From Brassica napus (taxonomy: Eukaryota; Streptophyta; Magnoliopsida; Brassicales; Brassicaceae), in assembly GCF_020379485.1 (NCBI RefSeq), contig NC_063439.1:25978098-26042097 (forward strand): a stretch of DNA of 64,000 nt, written 5' to 3'. Positions within the stretch are counted from its first letter, which is position 1. The number at the start of each line of letters is the position of its first letter. The notes below the pieces were generated by a model. That model saw only the letters and a list, made by a program, of their open reading frames with translations, was not told the origin of the DNA and did not search any database. Shown piece by piece: positions 46,981 to 59,138 of the stretch. The translations under genes were made by a program, and so were the position numbers.

Positions 46981-48793
46981 TCAATAATAGACATGGTTTC
47001 TTCTATAGGAATTTGAGTTCTGCAAAAGAAGAAACACCATCAAAAATATATCTATATATAATCTGTAAGTGTAATTTTGGTAAAGGTCTTGTAAAGCATA
47101 CCATTTGGTTGCCATAGTCTTCATTTCTACCAATTTCCATGGAACCATGAGAATAGTTCTCGCGTTTCCTCTGCTGCTTAGGCTTGCTAGAAGTCTCTGT
47201 CGCTTGAGATATATAAGGAAAGAACGTTGGAAGCAAGACAAGACCACGATCCATGTCGAACACATTTGCTCTTAATCGCAACATCACTTGCGTAAGTGCC
47301 TTGATTGCTGCATCACGACTTCCTGTTATCTAAATCACAAGAAAAAAGTACCATGTTTAAGTCTCTCTAAATCACACAAAACTGAGCGCGACGATAAAGG
47401 CTCAAAATTTTTAATTTACCTGGACCATCTCCTCATCCTCACGAGCAATTTGTGGTACATCTTCGCCTTGAACAATGCGGATATTGGCTTTAGTGACACT
47501 CCTCATCTCGGATATAATAGCTCCACCTTTCCCAATGAGACACCCTACTCGTGAACTAGGAACAAGAACACGAGTTGATATTGCAGAATCTGTCGAGTCT
47601 TTCCCTACTTTCTCACTGCACCGCGTTTGTAAGCGTAATGCTGCATCCACTGTTGGGGACTGATCTTCGAAGAACTGTATATATACATCCATACGGTTCA
47701 ACATTTCACATATAGAAAATCAGATTCTAAATAAGCATAAATATTTCGCGTTACCTCGTTTGATGATATGAAAATGATACATTCATCATCTTCATCAGTT
47801 TCAGAGGTATTGACTTTAACAACTGCACCAGATTCTTGCCTAATCTGATTTATGAAACTGCCGCCTTTTCCTATAACACCTCCAACGTTTTCAGCTGGAC
47901 AGATGAAGCAGATAGAAAACTCTCTTGCCTCCGCAACATCTCTTGACGCAGAGTAGTTTTTGTGAGAGCTCGTTAGCGGAGGACTCATTAGCATCCCCCC
48001 AGACTGTTGCTGATGCAAACTACTCGAAGAAGAAGAAGACAGAAAGTAGTGCTGAAACCGCGATGGATTATCATAAAGCAAAGAAGCAACTTGATAAAGA
48101 GCTTTTCTAACAGCTAAAGGCTCTCCAATTATCTGAAAAAAAAAAGTCAACACTCATAAGCTAACACGAAACTCAAAAGCTTCTCTTACTTGCATTACCT
48201 GAAGAAGCTCGTCTTGACTCAAAGCCAAAGCACAAAGAGGCAGATTATCGTTAATAACACGAATCTGAGCATTAATCTCCTCACGCAGTTTCTGAATCAC
48301 CTGCCCACCTTTCCCAATAAGGCAACCAATTTGATCCGAAGCCACAAGCATCCTCGCAGCAACCGTTTGTCTCTGTTTCTCGCTATACTCATCATTATAA
48401 CCATAACTGTCCACTCCCTCAGCCACAACCATATCATGAACCTTGAGAAGCGCGTCGAAAGCAGGACAAGCAAACTCCTCATCATCTCCAATACAATTCG
48501 TCTCCTCACTAGTTGAGTATATAGTCACAACACGCTCCTCGCAACCGAGTAAAGCCTCGTTGATCCTCATGTTTGCCTTCGTCTCAGACCTTATCTGCTT
48601 AGCTATTTCACCGCCTTTGCCGATAATGCTCCCTGCTTTTCTCACAGGGCACAGGTAACGATACACAGTGTCTTCTGATCCAGCACAACTGTTATCTGTA
48701 TCATCAGTGAAAAGATCTCTCAGCCACTCAAGATTGAAAACTAACTAGAAATAGAAAGAGGTCGTTACCATAAATGTTCCTCGTATTAGCCAT
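46981..48793 (-). CDS. KH-domain RNA-binding protein (four KH)
   Basis: Six exons on the - strand: 48793-48769, 48695-48199, 48132-47755, 47674-47420, 47329-47102, 47019-46981; 1422 nt, 473 residues. The first coding exon is only 25 nt. I use the gatacag acceptor at 48696 because it gives a 73-bp intron and restores the KH frame, whereas the nearer ttag would leave a 28-bp intron. Four KH domains are visible, each with a GKGG loop: near residues 34, 135, 261 and 346. The arrangement resembles the HEN4/PEPPER/FLK-type plant poly(C)-binding proteins, which act on RNA processing. A 5'-UTR intron is likely (donor ctccg-gtgaga near 48963, acceptor ctcaccag near 48810). The last exon adds 12 residues; reading through its intron also stays open and ends at 47003, so the C-terminus is uncertain. 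Positional match At2g03110. Confidence 0.85.
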
Positions 48794-48962
48794 TTTAGCA
48801 GCGATCTGGTGAGGCAAAGTCAAAGGAAGCTAATAGACTCAATGTAAACCCTAGTTTATTCGCGAGAAGTATCAGATTCTCACGCAATCGATTGATACAA
48901 TAGTTTTTAGCGTGTTTGAGAATTAACGGAATCGGAAAGTCGAAAGGAGGAGGGAACTCTCA

Positions 48963-49859
48963 CCGGAGGATAAAAGAAGGTGATATGATCGGTCGCCGTC
49001 GTCGTCTAGCCGGAAAGATGCAACGGCCTCCCCTCCGTTTTTTTTGAAATTGAAGAGAATGAAGAAAAAAGGACGTGTGGGCTTATTAAACGTCTATGGG
49101 AGAGACAAGGGCGGCCTAAGCGAGTTTGTGACGTGTGGGCTCTTTACTCTTTCTCGCGTCGTGACGACACGTAGCCCTGTTTAAATTCAATTTTCTAAAA
49201 CTAGTTGGAAAAAAAACGAAATGAGTTGACATAATTAAACTTGTGTAGTTGTTGCTTTATCAAAAGGTTCAATAAAAACCCGAATTAAGTGTGTAATCAT
49301 ACATAATTATATCTTGTGTAAGTACTTAACCCGACTTGTGTAATAAAAACGCATAAAATGATTTTTTGATTTATGTACAAGACAAAATATTTTAAATAAA
49401 TAAAAAGTATTGTTTTGATTTATGCGTTTTTTTTAATTTAATTATACATAATACTTAAATGAACACAAAACAAATAATAATATGTAAACTTTATTTGTAT
49501 ACATAATTTTTGTTCCACGGATTTTTGTTACAAATAATAATATGTAATATTCGTCGAGACTAGTTTCACCTTGTCGATACAGTTTAGGGGTATATAACAC
49601 ACTCGCTAGTATAATGTCGAAAAAGATAACTCGAAATGCAAATTTGTTAAACACGCATAGTGAGCCTGCTAGCATTACTGTCGATAGTGGGCTACTCACC
49701 CAGCCAAGGGACCTATATAGAATTTTTTTTTTTCGAAATAGTTTACTTTATGAATTCATTTGATGGAAAGTGAGTATGAAATCTTTACAACTAGGGTTCC
49801 TTTAACTAATTTTTTTCCTGCTAAGCTTTGATCAAGGAACGACAAAAAAAATCCAGATA
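48963..49859. other. Upstream of the KH gene
   Basis: Promoter and leader of the KH gene, then AT-rich spacer. 18-bp direct repeats (acaaataataatatgtaa at 49470-49487 and 49530-49547) flank 42 bp without a poly(A) tail; the nature of this insert is unclear. Confidence 0.45.
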
Positions 49860-50091
49860 CTCCATCCGCTTAGTAATTTAAGATGTTTTAGTTAAAAATA
49901 CAAGAATTAAAATTTCTTTTAAAAATAATGATAGTATTAATAATATAGATTTAAAATTAGTTAACTAATTATAAATAATGTAGTTATTATTATTGATCAT
50001 AAAGTTAAAAAAGATCTTTAAAAATTAAAATGTGTTATTTTTTAGAACATCTAATTTCTTTAAAACATCTTACAATTTGGAATGAAAGGAA
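49860..50091. mobile_element. Stowaway-like MITE
   Basis: About 232 bp flanked by TA. The left end, ctccatccgcttagtaattt, and the inverted right end, ttcctttcattccaaattg, are followed on both sides by the shared arm aagatgtttta. No coding capacity. Confidence 0.7.
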
Positions 50092-50164
50092 TATTTAGTT
50101 AAGCAATAAAAGCATTACTTATAAAGCCGAACTCGTATGAAATAAACAAAACATCTTTTACATG

Positions 50165-50517
50165 TCATTTCCAATGGGACTGCAAAACACTATTTTAATG
50201 TGATTTTTGCACAAGATCCTCTCCAATGGAACTACAAAAATCACACTATTTTAGTGTAACACTAAAATTTTACACCAAATTTGATGTGACACTATTCACC
50301 ACACTAAAACACTATGCATCTCACTAAAACACTATTCACTTATTTTATTATTAAAACATTCAATTAAATAAAAAAACTTAATACATATAATATTATAAAA
50401 TAGTTTTAGTGTGATATTTAGTGTTATGGTTGGAGAAGACCTTGATTTTAGTGTTGAAAGTACATTAAAATAGTATGGTTTTGACACTAAAATAGAATTA
50501 ATGGTTGGAGATGCTCT
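50165..50517. mobile_element. Nested pair of small inverted-repeat MITEs
   Basis: An outer pair of arms (ttccaatgg near 50169 and ccaaccatt inverted near 50500, ending ggagatgctc) encloses an inner pair (agatcctctccaatggaa near 50214 and, inverted, aaggtcttctccaaccat ending near 50442). The sequence tttagtgt-acact recurs throughout. The gagcatctcca-type ends suggest Harbinger-related MITEs. Confidence 0.5.
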
Positions 50518-53152
50518 GAGGAACTGAAAAGAAGGGATCACCGCATCCTTTTACATAACTATCTTCAAAATTTGGGTGATAATGTTGAGCTCCTTGAGGA
50601 TTAAAGAAACTATTAGTAGACCTTTTTCTTCAACGGTACTTAAATTACTTTTGTTACTAGTGAGCGGATATGTTTTGAGTAAATTACTAGATATGTTTTG
50701 ATAACTTTATAACATTTTCTTATAACACACAAATCTATAAGGATTTGGTGACATGGAACTTTAAGGATTTCAAGCTTTTGCACGACATATTTCGCTTTAC
50801 CCATGTTATAATATTCCTTGCTTGGTTGCCTTTTTCTTCTAACTCTCTATGCAAATGGGTGTCGCCTACTCTCATGTTAGTGCAAGTAACTAATTACATC
50901 TCCATTTTCTAGTTTCTCTAGGGTTCTGAATAGTATATTTGAATTGGTTGGTTTTGGGTTTTATTAATAAGATTGAATTTTAGATTTCTTCTTTTTTATA
51001 ACAATAAAATATAATTTTTGTCACCCATACTTTATTAGAAAATAATAGTAACATGTTTTTACTAAGAAACGCTTTAAATTAAGCTGCTTATGCGAAGGTG
51101 CTCAACTGGTTTAAAAATTGGGAAACTAATGTTGATTCTCCTCGCTATGATTTCAACCACTTCTGGTGACTATAAATGCATTGCATAATAAAACACCTAA
51201 GTTTAGATAAGTCAATGAAATTAGAATATGGTTTGGTTTTGCATTTCCCCTGTTTATATTTATACCACACTAATTTCATTTCTTAAAAGCATAGATCCCG
51301 TGCTGTTAACTTTTTACGTGAGTTTTGAAAACAAAGTACTTGTGGTCCTGTGGAAGATGTAATGTTCATGTCTTCATGAACTCAGACGATATGCATCTTA
51401 TCGACAGAAAATGATAGAGCCTAATATGAAAAGGAGAAGTAAATGTTGGTTTGATTTTAAGATTAATCACATCTTAAGACGACCTTAGGCTCCTTGTATC
51501 GCTCGTGAGTCGTGACACCTACTTTGTCCCTTATCTTTCTTTCGTGACCATGTACATACATATATATGTCATATCTGCATGTCCTACAGTCATTTTATCT
51601 GGAAAGAAAACAAAAGCAACTTCACACATCACCAGCTGTAGAAACATGGACTATGGAACATAAACAAATGATCTGAAGTTAAACAAATGTATTGTCTTGA
51701 TTATCAATAAACAATCCACGTTATATTACTCTGTTTTTTCTATAATGAATGTTCTCATGATTTGACTCATCCGGTTTTCACGAAGAGTGAAACAAAAGTG
51801 ATAGTCATGTGCTTAATCATGATTAGCAAATTATCTCTTCCCCAATTATTGAACTTGGTTGCCTAACAATAACTGTCGGTAGCTTGAAGATATTCTAAAT
51901 TTGATCATCTGCTACCTAATTTTTACTGTTATCAACTAATCTCATCATTACGTTTCTATAGTCAAGCAGCAAACCCAATGTTAAACTTTCTATGTTTTTG
52001 GTATAAACGTTACTAACTTTTACGATGTTCAATAAATTCAAGTCAATTTATAAGCTGCTGGTCTATATGACATTATAAAGTAATACTGTTTTGCTTGAGT
52101 TTAGTTTATGACTTTATGTATATATGGGAAAATACATTAATAAATCAAAAAAGTATGTAATTTGAAACAGAACAACATTATACAACTTTAGAGCATCCAA
52201 ACCGGTTACAAATTGAGTTTATTATTTTTTAAAAAATACTGAAATAAATTAGCTGACCATTAAGAAAAAAAACTGATAGAAAAGTCCCTCTAGAGAATCG
52301 GTTCTCATTCTTTATCATGCTTTTTTGTTTTTTCCAATATGAGATGAACTGACACGAGGATCAACGAAATTAATAGTAACTTTAAGGATATTGAATGTAG
52401 TATAATTTCCCATTTAATTCACCAAATAACTGGACACACAATTCAATTCAAATAACTAAAGAAACCCTATAAAAGCAACCTATTTTCGTTATGCCAATCC
52501 GCCTAATTCTTTTCTAAACATAACTAAAACACAAACAAATCCTAAACTAAAATTTGGATGAACTCCTAAGCAATGGCACTTGGTAAATACACGGTTTTAG
52601 TTGCTGTGCAAAGACAGAATCATCATATGTGCTCGTGCAGCATTAGATCAATCCTAGCCGTTGAATTTAATATTATCAGCGGTGCAGATGAATCTAAAGA
52701 AGTTGTAAACAAAACACCTCAAAAGAGGAGGAATAGCAAAAGGCTGCCTTTGGAAATCTTGAATGTAGTTGAACGGTTAGTGGTCGTTGGACTGAATACA
52801 CAACTTAAGCGCTTTTATTTTGGTAATTAGTTACTTTACCATATTAAAGTTTGAAAATTAGAGGTTAAGTACTAGAACTACATTCTTAAAGCAAACATAA
52901 TCATATGAAACACTCTGGTCCTGGCATTACAGCTTCACAGTCAAAGCATAGTCGGACCAACAGTAAGAAAACACAAATGTCAGGAAAAACATGGGCTGTA
53001 TACTCGTATTATTCATTTTTTCTAACTTTTTGAAGATTTTTTTTTTAAATAATTAGGTACTGAAGACTCTGCAAGTACTACAGAAAGACATGAGCAAACG
53101 AATTTTCGCAGTTTTTGAGGAATCCAGTTTTTCTACCAATTTTATTGATGAG
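50518..53152. other. Gene-poor spacer with one unplaced ORF
   Basis: 2.6 kb of AT-rich DNA. An 85-codon open frame at 52573-52830 (+) starts MALGKYTVLVAVQRQNHH and contains a Lys/Arg patch (TPQKRRNSKRLP). I do not recognise it; no splice partners are evident. It could be a relic exon or chance. Confidence 0.4.
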
Positions 53153-53155
53153 TAA

Positions 53156-54370
53156 GAGCATCTCCAAAAGAAACTCTATAACTCTAAATATATAGTTTTT
53201 TGCTCTCCAAAAAGAAACTTCAAAACTTCAAATTTGAAGTTTTGAAGAGTGAAACTCCAAATATAGAGTTTCACTTTTCAAAACTTCAAATTTGAAGTTT
53301 CATCTTTTTATTTGCATTTTGATCTTTACAATTATAGATCATATTTTTATAATTCTTAAATATTTTTTTGTTTATTGTTTTAATTCTTAAAATTTCTATA
53401 TCTCATAAATATTTTAAATTTGTTTTATAAATTTAAGTTTTACACATGAAATTAAATAAAAAATTTAAAACAAGATTTATAATATTTTAAAACTAGAATT
53501 AAACAACAAGAATATTACAAAAAAACCATAATAAAAACTTATTAAAAAGACACATGAAGACATAATTATTACTCAAATTTAAATATTATAACAACACTAA
53601 TAGTCTGGTAAATTTGCTCCAAGACCTCCCAAATCTCCAAAATATTGCCCAAACAAATTTTGTGTAACGAAGATGATTGTTGTTGTTGCTCTTGACGCCT
53701 TTTTCGTATGATTCTTTCTTGTTTAGATCGAATGTATACACGAATATTAACATCATCGATAGAAACTAAATTTTTTAGCAATATTTTATTTTCCTCTTTT
53801 ACTTCTTTAAAAGCTAATTTTTTTGCTTCATTTTGCAGTCGTAATTCAATCATCTAATGACATTTTTCCTTGCTTGTTGTACTTTCATTTAAAAGATCAA
53901 GGATTTTTTCATTTGATGATATCAAACTATCAGCGGGTATATTATGAGGATATCCTATTTCAACAATTTTTGGCTCATAATCTACAAATAAAAGATAAAG
54001 AGAATCATTTCTTACTTCGAAATGCACTAGTTGATCATATATGGGAGCATTACGAAAATAATTTTATGGAATAATGTAGTATTTGCTTGCAGTTTAATAT
54101 TTAATTATGTACTTTTATTTATAATTTTATATTTTAGTGTAAGATTTTTTTAATTAATATTTCTGTAATATTTATATATATATATATGTACTATTTATTT
54201 ATAGAAGTTTTATGAATTTACGCCAACTATGACAAATATAAGGATTATAGTGTAAAATATAAATAATTTTAAAGTTAGGTTTGAAGTTTTACTTTTGGAG
54301 AAGAACACATTAAAACTTCAAATATAGAGTTTTGGAAACTTCAAAATAGAGTTCCTTTTTGGAGATGCTC
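53156..54370. mobile_element. PIF/Harbinger deletion derivative
   Basis: A 1.2-kb element with TAA target duplications (53153-53155 and 54371-54373) and inverted ends (gagcatctccaaaagaaac and gagcatctccaaaaaggaac). On the - strand, 53853-53569 encodes the C-terminal part of a protein like the Myb/NAM-associated Harbinger accessory ORF (EENKILLKNL..., RKRRQEQQQQ). On the + strand, about 53955-54074 encodes a segment like the Harbinger transposase C-terminus (HFLLRNALVDHIWEHY). Both genes lack their 5' halves and point outward, as if one central deletion removed both starts. Confidence 0.7.
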
Positions 54371-54373
54371 TAA

Positions 54374-54481
54374 GGTATGATTATGAACGAAGTTACTTTT
54401 TCTAAAGTAAAAATGTTTTGACCACATTGGTATGATTATGAATGAGGTTATTTTTCTAAGTAAAAATGTTTTGACCACATT
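54374..54481. repeat. Tandem duplication of about 54 bp
   Basis: Two adjacent copies (54374-54428 and 54429-54481), each starting ggtatgattatgaa and ending gttttgaccacatt, directly beside the Harbinger derivative. Confidence 0.75.
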
Positions 54482-55393
54482 GGAAATTGTGATTATGGCT
54501 CCTGGATTAGAATAATATAAACATGATTTCTCCAAAAAGCACGATGTTTAGTGACTAGGCTCCAGACAGCAAATCATAGGAGATATCGTTAACCACAACG
54601 CAAAGATACGATTGATAATATTTTTAAATAATGTGCATGCTTTTATGCAATAGGTGTCAATTATTCTCGAATCTGAAGACCATACCTAGCTGGTTAGAAG
54701 TTAGAACTGAAGACTTGTTTTTCGAATCTACTACTGGTATTATTTATTTATATCTTGATAATATGCTACAGAATGACAGTAACAATAATTTCCTTTTTGT
54801 TAAAGGTACTAAAAATAGAGTTCATAGATGCCTAGTTAATTGCGTACATGTAAATAAAATTTGCAGATTCTCTTATAAGTATATGTAGTAATTGTTTTGT
54901 TTGTTTAAATGCTGATTATCTACAAGAAATTAACTGGCATATAAAATATTTAATTATAATTTATGGGTATGACTAGTGAATGTTCGGACTAACAAATGAA
55001 TTAAGGGGATAAGAGGCAACAAAAACATAATTAAAAGCAAAAAAACATAATTATAGTAATTGAAAATGGTAAAAAGTAAAAGTTTTCCCACATTTTTATT
55101 TATGAAAATGGAAAAATTGGAGTACATGAATTCACGTAAAGACGAAGGCTATATTTTTTTTGTTCAAAAAACAATGATTTTCAACTACATAAACTAAACA
55201 CGATTAATGGTGGTACATAATACTGACATAACATAAATACTATTTTCACCGATTAAAAACAATATATTGCAATCACTACATTCAAATATATAGAATCTTC
55301 AAATATTTCATGGTCCAAATCAATACATTTTTTACTTAGAAAAAAAGAAGGATTACAAAAGCTTCACTTAATTTTTAAAGTATTTTTTTTAAG
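54482..55393. other. Intergenic, nothing recognised
   Basis: AT-rich DNA. The open frame at 54631-54888 has no recognisable domain. Confidence 0.4.
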
Positions 55394-55882
55394 CAGTGTT
55401 TTGAAATAAGATCGGATCTGCTGGTCGGACCGTGAATCGCTCTTCTAACCGGTTATGGATTGTGTGAAAAACCGAATTTAAGTTAAACTGTTAACCCCAG
55501 TTAAAAAACGATCAAACTCACTAAAACCATTAACCTAGTTTGATATTAAAATTTAGATTTCTCGAATTCAAGTTAAGAATAAATAAATAAATTGCACATT
55601 TAAAAAGCACATAAAAACTCATATTGTTTTTATTAACTATCAAAATAAATTAGTTTTCATTATATTTTTATATTATTTTGAAGTTTTCATTTTTATTTTC
55701 ATATCATTTTTAGATTCTAACAATGATATAAAATTTATAAAAATAATTTTATAGTTATGCATATATAAATAGTTATTTAGTTTACAATTAAATTAAAATT
55801 TAAAATCTGGTTGAATCAGTTGGATGGTCCGACCATTGACTTAGCTACAATACCGAGTGAATGTCTGGTTTTCAAAACATTG
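55394..55882. mobile_element. MITE with long imperfect terminal inverted repeats
   Basis: Ends cagtgttttgaaa and, inverted at the right, caatgttttgaaaa, with further inverted matching of ggtcggacc-type blocks inside. 489 bp, no ORF. The style is that of small hAT- or Mutator-related elements; I could not confirm a target duplication. Confidence 0.55.
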
Positions 55883-56366
55883 TCTCTACAAATTTGATTC
55901 TGAGCAATTACGTAGAAGAAATTTAACAACTGATTTTTGTCCATGGTTGAATTCAAAAAATAATTGTTACCTCTAAAAGATGTATTCCACTCTCACATAT
56001 AAGAGAAAATCGTACATTTTGGTTTTTGTTTTTGTTAATTGGAAAAGTGATTGTGTTTCTTGACCGAAATTTGTTACACAAATAACCTTAATACATTATT
56101 GCTTTCACCCGAAATAAAATAAAGTTTATTGATTTAACAACATTTCTTGTTTTAAAAGGAGAGTGAAGAAAAAGTAGAGATGGCCCAAAAAGATACTAAA
56201 CGAAGAAAGTTGCAGAAGAAGAGTCACACGCTTCCAAAGTTCTACTAGCCATCAAAACCGCCTGCAAGTTTCCTCCCATGTGCTCTCTCTCTCTCCAAAG
56301 TTATTATGTGAGGCTCGTGATTTTTTTTCAAAAAGTTTGCAGCTTCTTTTAGGTTTTACAAACTTT

Positions 56367-57411
56367 TTTTTTTTTTTTGAAACTGGCTTTCATTAAATGT
56401 AAAATGCAGAAAAAAGAAAAAGCTTACAAAAGCCTAATGGCAATAGTTTAAGAGCCTAGCCCAGTGGAAACTCATACAGTAAAACCCATTAGTAAACCCA
56501 TAGCTTTAAGAAAGTGAAGAGGCAGCGTTAAAAATCGAGCAAGGTCTTATGACCCACATCCTTCCCTTCCCCGGACTCCGTGAGTTGATCAGAAACCAGC
56601 TAGCGGACCCATAACTGCATCATGGCTGAGGAGATCTTGGGGTTAGTTTCCCTGTAACTCTGGATTTTATTCCTGAGCTGGTGATCAACGATTGAGAAAA
56701 GAGAGTCAATCGATCTAAATTGGTTAGCATGCAGTCTCTGATTTCTTTCATTCCAGGTCCAATAGAGCGCCGCTTGCCACGCAAGGAGTGACAGAGAAGT
56801 AGCCGGGTTTGGAGTGGCCAAGGAGATCATTTGTGCCAGCGAGCATTCCCAATTTCGAGACGGTCTGATCCTACATCTCCCAGCGATCATAGTCAATAGT
56901 TGAAAGGTGAAGTTGCATTCCCAGAATAGATGATCCCTTGATTCTGCCGCTGTGTTGCATAGGAGACAGGTATGAGACACCTGCAATCCCCATCCGATCA
57001 TTCTATCTCTCGTGGGTAGTCGATTTTGTACTATCATCCACGTGTGGAAGCTGTGTCGCGGGATTCTCCGTTTTGGCCAGACAACTTGAGCCCATCTCAC
57101 TTCTTCTATCCTTCCTCTGAGGTAGTGATACATCTCACCAGTTCTGTACTTATCACTTATCTTCCCATCGATTTCCCAATCATAATAATCAGGCACATCG
57201 GTGAATTCGATTGTAGTGATAAAGGAGAGAACTTGAAGTTGGGCATCTGTACGCGCTTGGGGAAGCTGCCAGACGCCATTACAATGAAGTGAGGCCAGTG
57301 TTGCTGTCTTTGGGATTCCTAATCGAGAATTCCCACCAGCTAAGTACTCCTGCAACATCCCAAAAGGACTCCAATTATCTATCCAGAATCTCACACATTC
57401 TCCATTCTCCA
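56367..57411 (-). mobile_element. 5'-truncated L1 LINE, ORF2 C-terminus
   Basis: T run (poly(A) tail on the - strand) at the left and 11-bp target duplications (ttacaaacttt at 56356-56366 and 57412-57422). On the - strand it encodes the end of LINE ORF2 from about 57411 to 56600, containing the plant reverse-transcriptase zinc-binding region: WPKRRIPRHSFHTWMIVQ, LPTRDRM, CLLCNTAAESRDHLFWECNF. No polymerase core remains. About 220 nt of 3'UTR follows. The sequence beside the tail (ggctttcattaaat) resembles the tail end of the ORF1-only elements. Confidence 0.8.
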
Positions 57412-57422
57412 TTACAAACTTT

Positions 57423-58099
57423 AAAAACAAATTTCAAATACATCTGTAGAAATCATCACACGAAAGAAAAGAATCCTACCTTTTTGTTGCTTTGGTGGTA
57501 GAATCAAACTTTGTAAAACTTAAGCATTGGTGAAATTTTTTTGAAGTATGTCAAAATTTGAAATTTAAATTTAGTAGATAAGCAAAAGTAATTTAATGCA
57601 GTAGTGGAACGTACGTGTAGAACAGATGAGCAAGCAAACAAATTTAATTAACAAAACATTGAATGATATTTAATAGACAATAACTACCAAATTTAAAGTA
57701 ACCAACCTTCATTATATATTCGGATACAACACAAAAAAACATCAAGGCAAACGTCCCCAAAACCTTCACAATACACCAACATTTTCTTCACAGATTCTTC
57801 TGAAATCACACGTATAACATCCAAAAATTCTTGTTCCTGTTTGTATAAAATATAATAAAAGAATATTTTTTGTTGATAAATTTTTTTTCTTTTAAATAAG
57901 AAAATAAACTAGGAAGAGTTGATGAAAGTTAAAGCAGTAAATAAGGTTAAAGTGGTAAATGAAAGGTCAAAACATTCTATAAATGCCACTCCAACCATCA
58001 ACCTTCTTCTTCACTCCCATCAAAGCAACTACCTCTCTCTCCTTCACTTCACATTCCATTTTCCCACTCTCCAAAAAGCTCTGCACTTTCTCAAACAGA
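57423..58099 (+). promoter_or_regulatory. EXPA15 upstream region
   Basis: AT-rich promoter DNA. A TATAAA box at 57978-57983 lies 117 bp before the start codon and is followed by a CT-rich leader (cctctctctcc). No other gene. Confidence 0.5.
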
Positions 58100-59138
58100 A
58101 TGTTCATGTAAACATCTCTCTCTCATTACATTCCCTCTTTAATTCTAACTGTTTTTTCTTACATCTTGCTAGTAATGTCGTGAGTACTAATTTTGCTTGA
58201 TATTTTTTTTCAACTGCAGGGGAAAAATGAGTCTTTTGGGGATTTTCCTGTTGGGTTTTGCTGCAATGGCGTCCTCTGTTCATGGGTACGACGCTGGGTG
58301 GGTCAATGCTCATGCCACTTTCTACGGTGGAAGTGATGCTTCTGGAACAATGGGTATGTTTCAACTTTCAACAACTCTTAAACAACACATTCCATATGTT
58401 TTGATGAAATGCCTCACCATTTCTTGTTCTCTAGGTGGCGCTTGTGGGTACGGGAACCTTTACAGCCAAGGTTACGGAACCAACACGGCAGCGTTAAGCA
58501 CCGCACTGTTCAACAACGGTCTTAGCTGCGGCGCGTGTTTCGAGATCAAGTGCCAGAGCGACGGCGCGTGGTGTTTACCTGGTGCAATTGTTGTTACAGC
58601 AACAAACTTCTGTCCTCCCAACAACGCTCTGCCTAATACCGCAGGTGGTTGGTGTAACCCGCCGCTTCACCACTTTGATCTCTCTCAGCCTATCTTCCAA
58701 CGCATTGCTCATTACAAAGCTGGTGTTGTCCCTGTTTCTTACAGAAGGTAAACACACACTTTCTTTTAAACTGTCGTAAAGTTTCTATCTTTATGTACTG
58801 TTTCTTAACTTTTTGTACATTTTATTTGTAGGGTTCCGTGTAAGAGAAGGGGAGGTATAAGGTTCACAATCAACGGCCACTCTTACTTCAACCTTGTCTT
58901 GGTCACTAATGTCGGCGGTGCTGGAGATGTTCGCTCTGTGGCGGTTAAAGGTTCAAGAACAAAGTGGCAGCCAATGTCGAGGAACTGGGGGCAAAACTGG
59001 CAAAGCAACAATCTTCTTAATGGTCAAGCTTTGTCCTTTAAGGTTACTGCTAGTGATGGTCAAACCGTTGTCTCCAACAACGTTGCTCCGGCTAGCTGGT
59101 CCTTTGGACAAACCTTCACCGGCCGTCAATTCCGTTAA
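58100..59138 (+). CDS. EXPA15: Alpha-expansin
   Basis: Four exons: 58100-58107, 58220-58353, 58435-58747, 58832-59138; 762 nt, 253 residues. The first coding exon is just 8 nt (ATGTTCAT); splicing to ggggaaaaATG gives the N-terminus [12 protein letters not shown], which matches Arabidopsis EXPA15 as I recall it and gives exactly its length. Signal peptide to about residue 29, then [15 protein letters not shown], the Cys-rich six-stranded barrel domain with an HFD motif (HHFDLSQP, near 125-127), and a C-terminal CBM63-like domain ending FTGRQFR. Expansins loosen cellulose-xyloglucan contacts in acid walls without hydrolysis. Without the tiny exon a shorter form could start at 58227. Positional match At2g03090. 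Confidence 0.93.

Noticed and set aside
48741..48768. 28-bp intron in the KH gene
   Set aside because: Below the minimum plant intron size; a 73-bp alternative with a good acceptor keeps the same frame.
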